DNA of 40,016 bases from positions 1 to 40,016 of the forward strand of contig CANQYD010000019.1 of the NCBI GenBank assembly GCA_947627985.1, given 5' to 3'. A program made the position numbers and the translations under genes. The DNA is from an uncultured Clostridia bacterium (GTDB taxonomy: Bacteria; Bacillota; Clostridia; Oscillospirales; Ruminococcaceae). This document shows positions 24,064-31,496 of the stretch, in pieces. The stretch's first letter is position 1. Each line of letters opens with the position of its first letter. The notes beneath the pieces were generated by a model. The model worked only from the letters and a program-made list of their open reading frames with translations. It was not told the DNA's origin and ran no database searches.

Positions 24064-24783
24064 ATGCAGGCTTTTAAGGTTTTGGTGATCGATTCCGACC
24101 CCTCGTCGGCTGAGCTTTTGCGGCTCTGCCTCGAAAAAGAGGGCTACAGCGTGATCGTCAGCCCCGACGGCGAGGACGGTCTTATGAGATTTTCATCTCT
24201 CAAGCCCGATATCGTGCTCCTTGACGCGGTGCTTCGGCGCGTCGACGGCTGGCAGGTCTGTCGGGAGATAAGAAAAAAATCCCAGACGCCTCTGATATTC
24301 GTGACCTCGAAGTCGGAGGTATTCGATCGGGTCTTGGGGCTGGAGCTCGGCGCGGACGACTACATCGTGAAGCCGTTTGACGGAAAGGAAGTCATCGCGC
24401 GCATAAAGGCGGTATACCGAAGAATAGGCGTCTCAAAGGAGGACGGCGAGCCCAAGGAGGTACACTATGACCGCCTTGACATCGACATGACAAAATACGA
24501 GCTGAAGGTGAACGGCAGGGTCCTCGACACGCCTCCCAAAGAGCTTGAACTGCTCTTTCACCTTGCCTCCCACCCGAACACGGTTTTCAACCGGGATCAG
24601 CTTTTGGACGCGATATGGGGCTTTGAATATTACGGCGGCTCCCGTACCATCGACGTGCACATAAAGCGCCTTCGCGACAAGCTTGACGGGGTGTCGAAGC
24701 AGTGGTCTTTAGAGACGGTATGGAGCGTGGGATATAAGTTTGAGCTTGCGGAAAACGCAGGAAAGGAGAATAACAATGTTTGA
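24064..24783 (+). CDS. OmpR/PhoB family response regulator
   Basis: 239 residues. Receiver domain at 1-120 with Asp10/Asp12, phosphoacceptor Asp54 (IVLLDAVL), Thr81 and Lys103 (YIVKPFD). Residues about 133-232 are a winged-helix DNA-binding domain (PPKELELLFHLASHPNTVFNR, then SRTIDVHIKRLRDKL and the wing WSVGYKFEL). The start at 24064 has AGAAGGGA upstream; the frame reaches 24004 without a better site. No histidine kinase gene follows, which is unusual for this class; instead the stop overlaps the next gene by 8 bp. The kinase must lie elsewhere, or the regulator answers to another signal. Confidence 0.93.
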   Translation: MQAFKVLVIDSDPSSAELLRLCLEKEGYSVIVSPDGEDGLMRFSSLKPDIVLLDAVLRRVDGWQVCREIRKKSQTPLIFVTSKSEVFDRVLGLELGADDYIVKPFDGKEVIARIKAVYRRIGVSKEDGEPKEVHYDRLDIDMTKYELKVNGRVLDTPPKELELLFHLASHPNTVFNRDQLLDAIWGFEYYGGSRTIDVHIKRLRDKLDGVSKQWSLETVWSVGYKFELAENAGKENNNV

Positions 24784-25873
24784 TTTCTTTGACGAGGATT
24801 TCCCTCTTTCCAAAAAGCAGGAGGAAGAGCTCAGGAAAAAAGAAAGCGCCCGGGAAGAGGCTGAGGCGAAGCCCGCAGAGACTCCCGAGCCGGAGGTAAA
24901 AGACGAAGCCCCGGAGGCGCCCGTTCAGCCGGATATCGATCTTTCCGACGTCATCGTAGACGAGCCGGACGAAGAGGAGCCGGAGGAAGTGAATTTCAGC
25001 GACGAATATAAAAACGAGCTTGAAAAGCATCAGGGCGAGCCCTCGGAATTTTTGGAGGAGAAGTTTGACGACCTCTCTTCGGCAGCCGAGGAGGTTCATG
25101 ACGACGTCGCCGAGGCTGTAGATGATGTTGTGGAAGATGTTCATGATAATGTCGCCGGGGTGGTTGAAGATGTTGTGGAAGATGTTCATGATGACGTTGC
25201 CGAAGCGGTTGATGATGTTGTTGAGGAAGTTCATGATGGTGTCTCCGAAACCATTGAAGAGCATGTAGAAGCCGCGGAGGAGCACATCGAGAGCGTCGCC
25301 GAGATCATCGAGGAGACGAAGGAGGATATCGCGGAAGATATCGCCGAAAATATCACAAAAACCGCGGAGGAAAATATCCCGGAAGAGCCCAAGCCTGAGG
25401 ACCACAGCGACGGCTACGACGAGTGGAGCGACATGTCGCCCTCAGAACCGAAGTCAATAGAGGACATCGAGGCTCATCTGCATGAAGAGCTCAAATCCCT
25501 CGGCGAGAAGCTTGAGAACATCGAAAAGGTCGTAGACGGAATGGAGGACGGCGACCTTCCCGAGGGCTTTGAGTATGAATACGACGAGCAGTATTATTCT
25601 GAGGAGGATACCCCCGCCTACAAGCACCCCGAATTATATGAAAAATCGGGCGCCGAAGATGAGGAGGAAGCCGAGGAAAACCGCGCCGCAAACATCGAGA
25701 TGAGCTCTTGGAAAGATGACAAAAAGAAGATGCTGCCGGCTGTTGTATATAAAAAGCCGAGCGTTAATCCGAAGGCTGTGACGGCAGCTGCCGCAGCTGC
25801 AACCGCCGCGGCTGTAGCGTATGCTCTTGCGGTAATCGTCGGGAACAGCATCAGGAAAAAGAAAAAGAAGTAA
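24776..25873 (+). CDS. Acidic tail-anchored protein with 15-residue repeats
   Basis: 365 residues, unrecognised family. There is no signal peptide. The long N-terminal part is extremely rich in Glu and Asp. Residues 107-166 are four tandem 15-residue repeats beginning Val-His-Asp (positions 107, 122, 137, 152), followed by further helical Glu/Ile-rich sequence. Residues about 335-357 (AVTAAAAAATAAAVAYALAVIVG) form one membrane helix, then a short KKKKK tail, so the acidic part should face the cytoplasm and the tail lies in the membrane. The start at 24776 has AAAGGAG and overlaps the regulator's stop, indicating translational coupling; the HtrA-like protease follows 24 bp later. It could be a membrane-bound adaptor or scaffold for its neighbours. 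Confidence 0.85.
   Translation: MFDFFDEDFPLSKKQEEELRKKESAREEAEAKPAETPEPEVKDEAPEAPVQPDIDLSDVIVDEPDEEEPEEVNFSDEYKNELEKHQGEPSEFLEEKFDDLSSAAEEVHDDVAEAVDDVVEDVHDNVAGVVEDVVEDVHDDVAEAVDDVVEEVHDGVSETIEEHVEAAEEHIESVAEIIEETKEDIAEDIAENITKTAEENIPEEPKPEDHSDGYDEWSDMSPSEPKSIEDIEAHLHEELKSLGEKLENIEKVVDGMEDGDLPEGFEYEYDEQYYSEEDTPAYKHPELYEKSGAEDEEEAEENRAANIEMSSWKDDKKKMLPAVVYKKPSVNPKAVTAAAAAATAAAVAYALAVIVGNSIRKKKKK
25094..25273 (+). repeat. Four tandem 45-bp coding repeats
   Basis: Each unit encodes Val-His-Asp-x-Val-x-x-x-Val/Ile-x-x-x-Val-x-x (15 residues). Copies are nearly identical at DNA level in the first three and diverged in the fourth. Hydrophobic residues are spaced every four positions, which suits a right-handed (15-residue) coiled coil. 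Confidence 0.8.
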
Positions 25874-25897
25874 CCTTAAGAAAGGGGTTTATACAAG

Positions 25898-27220
25898 ATG
25901 GACGAGGAAATTCGTCTTCCCGAGGAGGAAGAGCCGGAGGAAATTTCGGAGCCCGCGGTGAAGATCGAGCGGCTTGTCCCGGCTGAGGACGCAAACGAGG
26001 CTTTAAGAGAGCTAAGAGAGCTTGCAAAAGCCGAAGAGGAGCAGCTTGACTATCTTCCAAAGCCTCCGGGAAAAATACGCAGCGGCAAGGATCATCTGTT
26101 TTTGAAAGTTTTCGCGATGATGACCGTGCTGTTTGTCGGGCTTTTCGGGATATCCGCAAGGCTGGTGTTCGGCAAGGGCTGGATAAGAAGAATAACCGGG
26201 GGAGATTATCATAAACCCGGGTTCACGCTTCCGATAGCCGAATATCCCGAGCTTGAGGAAAAGTATTATCAACCCGACGGGAGATATACGGTGGAAGGGG
26301 TATATCGGGCTGTCTCGCCGTCGATAGTGACGGTGATCGCATATTCCGAGGACACGGGGTTCAAGACCTTCGGTCAGGGAAGCGGGGTCATCATGTCGGA
26401 GGACGGCTATATCATCACAAACTGCCATGTCGTTGAAGGCGGGACCCTTTCGGTAAAGGTCAGGACCATCGACGGCACCGAATATTCCGCCGAGACGGTA
26501 GGTCTTGACAAAAAGAGCGATCTTGCGGTCATAAAGATAGGCGGGAAAAATCTTCCCGCAGCTCAGTTCGGCGATTCCGATAAGGTGACGGTGGGCGAGG
26601 AGATCGTGACGATCGGGTCCCCCGCAGGTCTTGACGGCAGCATCACGACCGGCATAGCTTCGGGACTTGATCGAATGATAAGGGTGGAGTCGGCAAATAT
26701 CCCGATGTCCTGCATTCAGATCGACGCCGCCATCAACCCGGGAAATTCCGGAGGCGCGCTGGTCAACATGTGGGGACAGGTGATCGGGATCACATCGTCA
26801 AAATTAAATGCTCTTGAATACGACAACATCGGCTTTGCGATCGCGACGAAGGCAGCCATGCCGATCATCGAGGAGCTGATCGAAAACGGCTCGGTGCTCG
26901 GCAGACCACGGGTAGGGATCACGTTTTATGAGATCACCGAGGACCTTGCGGAGGAAGGCGGTCCCACGGGGCTTGAGATCGTCGAGATCGATCCCGACTG
27001 CGACATCTACAGCACCGAGCTGATGATCGGTGATATCATCACCGAGATCGAGGGGCAAAGCGTGTCCACCGCGGACGACGTGTACGCGATAATTTTGAAG
27101 ATGTCCCCCGGCGACGAGATTTCGGCGCATGTCGTCCGCCCGCTTCCTTCGGGGGATAATGAGGAGTTTGACATTCGGTTCAGGTTGGAGAAGGACGAGG
27201 GGGAGTGGGTGGAGAGTTAG
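25898..27220 (+). CDS. S1C family serine protease (HtrA/DegP-like), membrane anchored, with PDZ domain
   Basis: 440 residues. An acidic cytoplasmic segment (about 65 residues) is followed by one membrane helix (about 66-88) and the extracellular protease. The catalytic triad is complete: His177 (NCHVVEGG), Asp208 (KKSDLAVIKI) and Ser284 (NPGNSGGALVN). A PDZ domain covers about 335-430 (GDIITEIEGQSVSTADD). HtrA proteases degrade or refold damaged envelope proteins. The cytoplasmic head is longer and more acidic than usual, like the preceding tail-anchored protein, which suggests that they belong to one system. AAAGGGG precedes the start. It is the last gene of the operon that starts with the OmpR-type regulator. 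Confidence 0.93.
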   Translation: MDEEIRLPEEEEPEEISEPAVKIERLVPAEDANEALRELRELAKAEEEQLDYLPKPPGKIRSGKDHLFLKVFAMMTVLFVGLFGISARLVFGKGWIRRITGGDYHKPGFTLPIAEYPELEEKYYQPDGRYTVEGVYRAVSPSIVTVIAYSEDTGFKTFGQGSGVIMSEDGYIITNCHVVEGGTLSVKVRTIDGTEYSAETVGLDKKSDLAVIKIGGKNLPAAQFGDSDKVTVGEEIVTIGSPAGLDGSITTGIASGLDRMIRVESANIPMSCIQIDAAINPGNSGGALVNMWGQVIGITSSKLNALEYDNIGFAIATKAAMPIIEELIENGSVLGRPRVGITFYEITEDLAEEGGPTGLEIVEIDPDCDIYSTELMIGDIITEIEGQSVSTADDVYAIILKMSPGDEISAHVVRPLPSGDNEEFDIRFRLEKDEGEWVES

Positions 27221-27348
27221 GGTAGGAAGGCGGATTCTGTGTCTGTGATCGGCTTTCTGAGAGACAAGGCGAGTTTAGGGTCAAGCCCTTTTAGATGACA
27301 GAGTGCAGACGCTCAGAGGACAGACGGAGGATTTTGCACAAAGGTGCA

Positions 27349-27602
27349 TAAGAGACAAGTCTAAAAGGTTTTGCCCCGCTTTTCCTCAAGTGAACAAGCT
27401 GGTTTTGCAACCAATCGCACTTCGCAATCGTAAACGATTGATTGCTCGTGCTCTTGGGCAAAACCCCGCATGTAAGGCGGAGCCCTTGGTCGCTCACCGC
27501 AGTGAGCGAAATCTCTGCAAAAAGGACAGCGAGAGCTGTCCTTTTTGCTTTTACCGTTCAAAAGAGGGCGACGAAGTCGCCCGGAGCCGAGCGAAGCGAG
27601 GC
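27349..27602 (-). repeat. Long structured repeat R2, copy B
   Basis: Inverted relative to copy A (18586-18845). The 3' part, containing AATCGTTTACGATT, AGCTTGTTCACTTGAGG and GCGGGGCAAAACC, is nearly identical; the middle hairpins differ in sequence but still pair: CTCAC-TGCG-GTGAG here against CCCGT-TGCG-ACGGG in copy A. Confidence 0.75.
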
Positions 27603-27809
27603 GGGAAGCCCCTCCCCGCCGGGGAGGGGTTGGGGAGGGGGAAAAGCACGGAGGGGCGTGGGGAACCCCGCAGGGGTGCCCCACAATTGCCGAGCAAAGC
27701 GAGGCAAAATTAGCAGCAGGTATTCTGCCTCTATCATAGCTTGAAGCTGCATGCAGACCTTGGCACAGGGTGTGTGCTCCTACCAAGGCTTGATAGGAGC
27801 AGAGACCCC

Positions 27810-27888
27810 GGGGCGAAGCCCCGCTGCCGCAGGCAGCGCGCCGACGCTTCGCGTCGGCGGTGCGACTTCGTCGCACGGGCTTCGCCCC
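27810..27888. repeat. GC-rich hairpin array R3, copy 2
   Basis: GGGGCGAAGCCCC (27810-27822), GCTGCC/GGCAGC (27823-27837), CCGACGC/GCGTCGG (27841-27857), GTGCGAC/GTCGCAC (27860-27876) and GGGCTTCGCCCC (27877-27888). The outer arms match R3 copy 1; the three inner hairpins have the same arrangement but different sequences. Confidence 0.75.
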
Positions 27889-28002
27889 ATACCCCCCTGC
27901 TCCTGCTTTTCCCTGTAAGTGGCACCCAACCCCGTCCCCGGGCTTCTGTTTCTATCCGGGGTTGGTGGGGTGCGGGAGGTTGGGAGAAGGGTTGTGTGCC
28001 TC

Positions 28003-28239
28003 TACCGCACCGCTGACAGAAGCAGCAGGTAAAAGGTAAAAATCTGTCCTCTGCCTTCTGACCTCTGTCCTCTGTGCAGCCGGGGGCTTCGCCCGAACCT
28101 TCTGCTCCTATCAGACTCGGTATGGCGCAGGAAGGCTGGACACAGAGCTGTGCACCCCTACCGCACCGCTGACAGAAGCAGCAGGTAAAAGATAAAAATC
28201 TGTCCTCTGCCTTCTGACCTCTGTCCTCTGTGCAGCCGG
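28003..28239 (+). repeat. Two direct repeats, period 156 bp
   Basis: The block from TACCGCACCGCTGACAGAAG to CTGTGCAGCCGG occurs at 28003-28083 and at 28159-28239, with a single base difference noted (AAAAGG/AAAAGA). It contains the R1-type words CTGTCCTCTGCCTTCTGACC. The bases between the two copies contain a GGGGGCTTCGCCC fragment of R3. Confidence 0.8.
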
Positions 28240-28263
28240 AGGGTGCACGGGGCGAAGCCCCGA

Positions 28264-29598
28264 TCACTCCACCCTCACAATCTCCAGCGTCCTCCTGTCC
28301 ACCGTGACCGTCCTCGTCACCCCGGCGTCAAGGTCGGTAAAACTGCAGGTGTAAAGCTCCGTTCCCTCGCCGCTGCCGGACTCGCTGTCGATATTTTCCA
28401 GCCCGCACGCCTCCCTCGCAGCCTTGCAAGCCGCCGTTATGCCGTACCTCTTTGCAATCCCGAGCAGCCCGCCCGCAGCGTCGACATAGACCTCAAACTC
28501 AAGGTCGATAAGCTCCCCGCTGCCGTCGTCCGTGCCGAAATACTGCACCGAGACGTCGTAGCCGTTCTCATAAGTCGCGTCCCCCGACCCGAGACTCGTC
28601 CCGAGGAAGGCAAAGGAGGTCACCGCAGTCGGCTTGCCGCTTCCGTCTATACTGATATTTCCCATCTCCGGATAATTATTCAAGATATACTCCTCAGCCT
28701 TCTTCTCAGCTTCGCCGTATCTGATGCAGCCGTCGGGGAATTCAAACATCACACTGTCGCCGGCAAAATCGGGGTCCTCCGAGATATCCGAGCCGAGAAT
28801 TTCATCGCTTAAGACGTCGATTTTCGCGGAGTATATATACCCCTCGAGCCTCTGCGAAACGTCGGCGGTAAGGGCATTTTCGTCGATATTGATCTCGACA
28901 TCTCCGGGATTATTGAGTTCATAGTCGATCGGGATCGCCGCGCCCTTTTTAAGACCGAAATGCTTTTTGAAGACGGTCTCGAAGCGACCCGACTTCACCT
29001 TTTCCTCGGCGATTTCCATGGGCGTCTTATCTTTAAGCTGATTAAGCTTCTCCTCGGCTTCGGTTCTGACCTGATCTCTGACCTCTTCCCAATCCGGGTC
29101 GGGGACTTTTCGGGCTGAATACGTCTCCCCGGTCTTGGCGTCGATGACGGCTGAAAACTCGTATCCGCAGGTCTTGAAGGTGACGTTGTAGATAAGCTTT
29201 CCTTCCTTAAGACCGATATCCGCTTCCCCCGCGGTGACGCTCTCGCCGTAGGTCTCGCCCAAAAGAAGGGCAGTCCCGATATCGGTCTTAAGAGCCTCGT
29301 CTTCCTCGGTTTTTACAAAATAAGTCTCCGCGGCTCTGAGGGCTTCCTCGGAGGAAATTATCCTGCCGAGACCCGCCGCGACGACCGCGGTCGCCGCAAG
29401 CATAACTATAGCCGAGACTAAGGCGATCAAAGCGCCTGCCCTCTTTTTGTTTCTTTTTGTCATGATTATCTCTCCTTTGTTTCTTTTTGTCATGATTATC
29501 TCTCCCTGAGACGGGGAGCACTCCGAAAGCAGCTCTTCCGGGAAAGCCGGAGAGCCTTTTGTGAAGGCGGATTTTATCGCACGTTCGAGCTTTTTCAT
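28264..29598 (-). CDS. Membrane protein with PepSY-like domain, probable anti-sigma partner of the ECF factor
   Basis: 444 residues. The ATG at 29598 overlaps the sigma-factor stop (ATGA), so the two are translationally coupled. Residues 1-50 are cytoplasmic (MKKLERAIKSAF start, as in partner proteins of ECF factors), 52-76 a membrane helix, and the rest is extracellular. Residues 80-165 resemble a PepSY domain (ISSEEALRAAETYF, then KLIYNVTFKTCGYEFSAVIDAKTGETYS); two further similar segments follow (GEAEKKAEEYILNNYP, and ITAACKAAREACGLEN to the end). Such proteins hold the sigma factor at the membrane until a signal arrives. Odd: residues 32-41 and 42-51 are the same ten residues, and each copy contains an in-frame ATG behind a GGAGAGA motif, so shorter forms starting at residue 36 or 46 are possible. 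Confidence 0.85.
   Translation of the reverse strand: MKKLERAIKSAFTKGSPAFPEELLSECSPSQGEIIMTKRNKGEIIMTKRNKKRAGALIALVSAIVMLAATAVVAAGLGRIISSEEALRAAETYFVKTEEDEALKTDIGTALLLGETYGESVTAGEADIGLKEGKLIYNVTFKTCGYEFSAVIDAKTGETYSARKVPDPDWEEVRDQVRTEAEEKLNQLKDKTPMEIAEEKVKSGRFETVFKKHFGLKKGAAIPIDYELNNPGDVEINIDENALTADVSQRLEGYIYSAKIDVLSDEILGSDISEDPDFAGDSVMFEFPDGCIRYGEAEKKAEEYILNNYPEMGNISIDGSGKPTAVTSFAFLGTSLGSGDATYENGYDVSVQYFGTDDGSGELIDLEFEVYVDAAGGLLGIAKRYGITAACKAAREACGLENIDSESGSGEGTELYTCSFTDLDAGVTRTVTVDRRTLEIVRVE
29446..29505 (-). repeat. 30-bp tandem duplication containing a ribosome binding site and ATG
   Basis: Two exact adjacent copies (29446-29475, 29476-29505). On the minus strand each reads GGAGAGATAATCATGACAAA and onward, that is a Shine-Dalgarno-like motif and an ATG in the frame of the surrounding gene. 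The two ATGs are at 29493 and 29463. Confidence 0.9.
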
Positions 29599-30131
29599 TT
29601 CAGCGCTCCTTCCAGTTCTTTGCTCAGCTTCTTTAACGATCTCTGATATTTTGAAAGCACGGTGGATATCGGCAGCCCCGTCAGCTTCGCGATCTCCCTG
29701 TGTTTAAGACCGACGGCGGCATGCAAGATCACGATCTCCCGATCCTTACCGTCCAAAAGATCAAGGCAGGATTTTATCACTGCCCGATCCTCGGCGTTTA
29801 AAGACGGCTCGGCTGTTATGTCGGAAAATACCCCTTCCGTCGGATCGCTCGGTATCTCCCGCCGACGTTCGCGAAGCTTCATCAGGCAGAGATTTCTTGC
29901 GATACCCATCACCCACGCCGCCGGCTTGCCGCAGCTCTTGTAATCCTGCGCGCTTCGGAATACTTCGAGCATAAGGTCGTGCAAAACGTCCTCAGCGTCG
30001 GGTCTGCTTTTTAAGACCGAAAGCGAGTAGGCATAGACCTCTCGGGAGACCTCCTCATAAAGATCGCGAAGGGAATTCACATCGCCTTCTGAAAGTTTTT
30101 TTATGATCTCATCGAGTGCTTTCTTAGCCAT
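29595..30131 (-). CDS. ECF-type RNA polymerase sigma factor
   Basis: 178 residues from the ATG at 30131, which lies 9 bp after AAAGGAA; a GTG nine bases further up is too close to that site. Region 2 is at about 25-90 (SRPDAEDVLHDLMLEVFRS, then WVMGIARNLCL) and region 4 at about 120-175 (DREIVILHAAVGLKHREIA, then a helix-turn-helix ISTVLSKYQRSLKKL). ECF factors direct polymerase to a small stress regulon and usually to their own promoter. Its partner is the membrane protein encoded directly downstream with a 4-bp overlap. The upstream 170 bp are AT-rich with A/G-rich runs; no certain promoter could be assigned. Confidence 0.93.
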   Translation of the reverse strand: MAKKALDEIIKKLSEGDVNSLRDLYEEVSREVYAYSLSVLKSRPDAEDVLHDLMLEVFRSAQDYKSCGKPAAWVMGIARNLCLMKLRERRREIPSDPTEGVFSDITAEPSLNAEDRAVIKSCLDLLDGKDREIVILHAAVGLKHREIAKLTGLPISTVLSKYQRSLKKLSKELEGALK

Positions 30132-30309
30132 GCCGTTCACTTCCTTTCATAAATATATTGCACGAAGACCGCCGTTTTATCGCAAAGGTCGGGCTGAATC
30201 ATCATAAAAAATAAAGTGAAATCATTTTCAAGAAATAAAGAAAAACAAAGAGAAATGCAAAGAAATTAAAAGAAATTCAAATATATTTAAAAAAACTTTC
30301 AAAAAGGGC

Positions 30310-30338
30310 TTGACAAATCGCTTCCAAAGGAATATAAT
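30310..30338 (+). promoter_or_regulatory. rplM-rpsI promoter
   Basis: TTGACA (30310-30315), 17-bp spacer, TATAAT (30333-30338): full consensus on both boxes, as expected for ribosomal protein genes. A/T-rich tracts just upstream may act as an UP element. Confidence 0.9.
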
Positions 30339-30344
30339 ACCGAT

Positions 30345-30400
30345 TGTTGTTCCGCTTTTATCGGAATCCGGGGGTTCCCCCGGTAAGAAATTATACTCAG
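30345..30400 (+). promoter_or_regulatory. 5' leader of rplM, possible L13 autoregulatory leader
   Basis: Two hairpins, TTCCG/CGGAA (30350-30366) and CCGGGGG/CCCCCGG (30368-30383), lie between the start point and the AGGAGG of rplM. Firmicutes often have an L13 leader at this position. The match to that RNA family could not be tested here. Confidence 0.5.
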
Positions 30401-30411
30401 GAGGAAATATT

Positions 30412-30846
30412 ATGTCAACATTCATGGCTAATCCGCAGAATGTAGAGCGCAAGTGGTATCTTATCGACGCCGCCGGCAAGCCTCTCGGAAGAGTCGCCGC
30501 CGCTGCCGCTTCCATTCTGAACGGCAAGAATAAGCCCACCTACACTCCTCATGTCGATTGCGGAGATCATGTCGTCATCATCAACTGCGACAAAGCTGTC
30601 CTCACCGGCTCAAAGCTCCAGAAAAAGGTCAGACGGCACCACACCGGCTGGATCGGTCATCTCAAGGAATACAAATATTCCGACATGATGGCAAAGGAGC
30701 CCGAGAGGGCGATGACCTACGCCGTTCAGGGAATGCTTCCCAAGAACACGATCGGCAGAAATTCTCTCACACGCCTCCGCGCATACAAGGGCAGCGAGCA
30801 CCCGCACGCGGCTCAGAAGCCGGAAGCAATTGAGATCGAGCTTTAA
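30412..30846 (+). CDS. rplM: 50S ribosomal protein L13
   Basis: 144 residues, normal length. The N-terminal NVERKWYLIDAAGKPLGRVA and the core RHHTGWIGHLKE and MLPKNTIGRNSLTRLRAYKG are diagnostic of L13, an early assembly protein that binds 23S rRNA. The start at 30412 is preceded by AGGAGG; the frame runs upstream into the promoter without another site. rpsI follows after 17 bp. Confidence 0.99.
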   Translation: MSTFMANPQNVERKWYLIDAAGKPLGRVAAAAASILNGKNKPTYTPHVDCGDHVVIINCDKAVLTGSKLQKKVRRHHTGWIGHLKEYKYSDMMAKEPERAMTYAVQGMLPKNTIGRNSLTRLRAYKGSEHPHAAQKPEAIEIEL

Positions 30847-30863
30847 TGAGAGGGAGGTAAATT

Positions 30864-31265
30864 ATGTACGAATCCAAGAATCCTTACTTCTACGGCACCG
30901 GCAGAAAGAAGCACTCCGTAGCGAGAGTCAGAATCTATCAGGGCACCGGAAAGGTGACCGTCAACGGCAGAGATATCGACGATTACTTCGGTCTTGAGAC
31001 CTTAAAGCTCATCGTCCGTCAGCCCCTCAACCTCACCGAGACCGCGGGTCAGTTCGACATCGTATGCTCGGTCGCGGGCGGGGGAGTGTCGGGTCAGGCG
31101 GGAGCTATCCGCCACGGCATTTCAAGGGCGCTTTTGCAGTATAACGCCGACTTAAGACCCGCTCTCAAAGCCGCGGGCTTCCTCACAAGAGACCCGAGAA
31201 TGAAGGAAAGAAAGAAATACGGTCTCAAGGCTGCAAGAAGAGCGCCGCAGTTCTCGAAGAGATAA
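30864..31265 (+). CDS. rpsI: 30S ribosomal protein S9
   Basis: 133 residues. [40 protein letters not shown] and the C-terminal FSKR, whose tail reaches the P-site tRNA, are all present. It is the second gene of the rplM-rpsI operon, with GAGGGAGG before the ATG. A terminator follows 38 bp downstream, after which the integrative element begins. Confidence 0.99.
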   Translation: MYESKNPYFYGTGRKKHSVARVRIYQGTGKVTVNGRDIDDYFGLETLKLIVRQPLNLTETAGQFDIVCSVAGGGVSGQAGAIRHGISRALLQYNADLRPALKAAGFLTRDPRMKERKKYGLKAARRAPQFSKR

Positions 31266-31302
31266 AAAATTTACCCTTTGCGAACAATTTCACAAAATAT
31301 CA

Positions 31303-31335
31303 AAATCCCCGAAAACCGCGTATTTTCGGGGATTT
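31303..31335. terminator. Terminator of the rplM-rpsI operon
   Basis: Perfect 13-bp arms AAATCCCCGAAAA (31303-31315) and TTTTCGGGGATTT (31323-31335), followed by GTCAT. It can function on both strands and would also stop transcription arriving from the element. Confidence 0.85.
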
Positions 31336-31442
31336 GTCATATATAATTCAGGATTCAAAGCTATCTGCGACCCGTGCGCGACCGTGTGCGGAAATACACC
31401 GGTTGCTTACAAATTGCTTTAACAAATTAAGCAAAGAAGAAA

Positions 31443-31458
31443 TGTCTTGCGTAAGACA
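31443..31458 (-). terminator. Weak terminator after the ribbon-helix-helix gene
   Basis: Arms TGTCTT and AAGACA with a 4-base loop; on the minus strand the hairpin is followed by TTTCTTCTTTG. The stretch 31336-31496 holds nothing else that I can identify; no att site was found. Confidence 0.4.
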
Positions 31459-31496
31459 GCTAAAGCATTTCATATTGCCGTTTTTAGGGGTATTGG

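Larger units (their letters stand above)
27221..28263. other. 1-kb intergenic region made of repeats and hairpins
   Basis: No gene is supported; all open frames here follow GC-rich hairpin sequence. It contains R2 copy B (27349-27602), a CCCCTCCCC-rich hairpin segment (27609-27640), a GTGGGG/CCCCAC hairpin (27658-27684), R3 copy 2 (27810-27888) and two direct repeats of about 80 bp (28003-28083, 28159-28239). Most of these have relatives in 17941-18845 and 21535-21760. Confidence 0.75.

Noticed and set aside
25094-25273. CRISPR-like array (regular 45-bp repeats)
   Set aside because: The repeats are contiguous, in frame and encode a 15-residue protein repeat; there are no spacers.
27303-28267. 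Several frames of 64-177 codons on both strands of the 27.2-28.3 kb intergenic region
   Set aside because: They translate repeats R2, R3 and the 80-bp direct repeats and have no conserved start or ribosome binding site.
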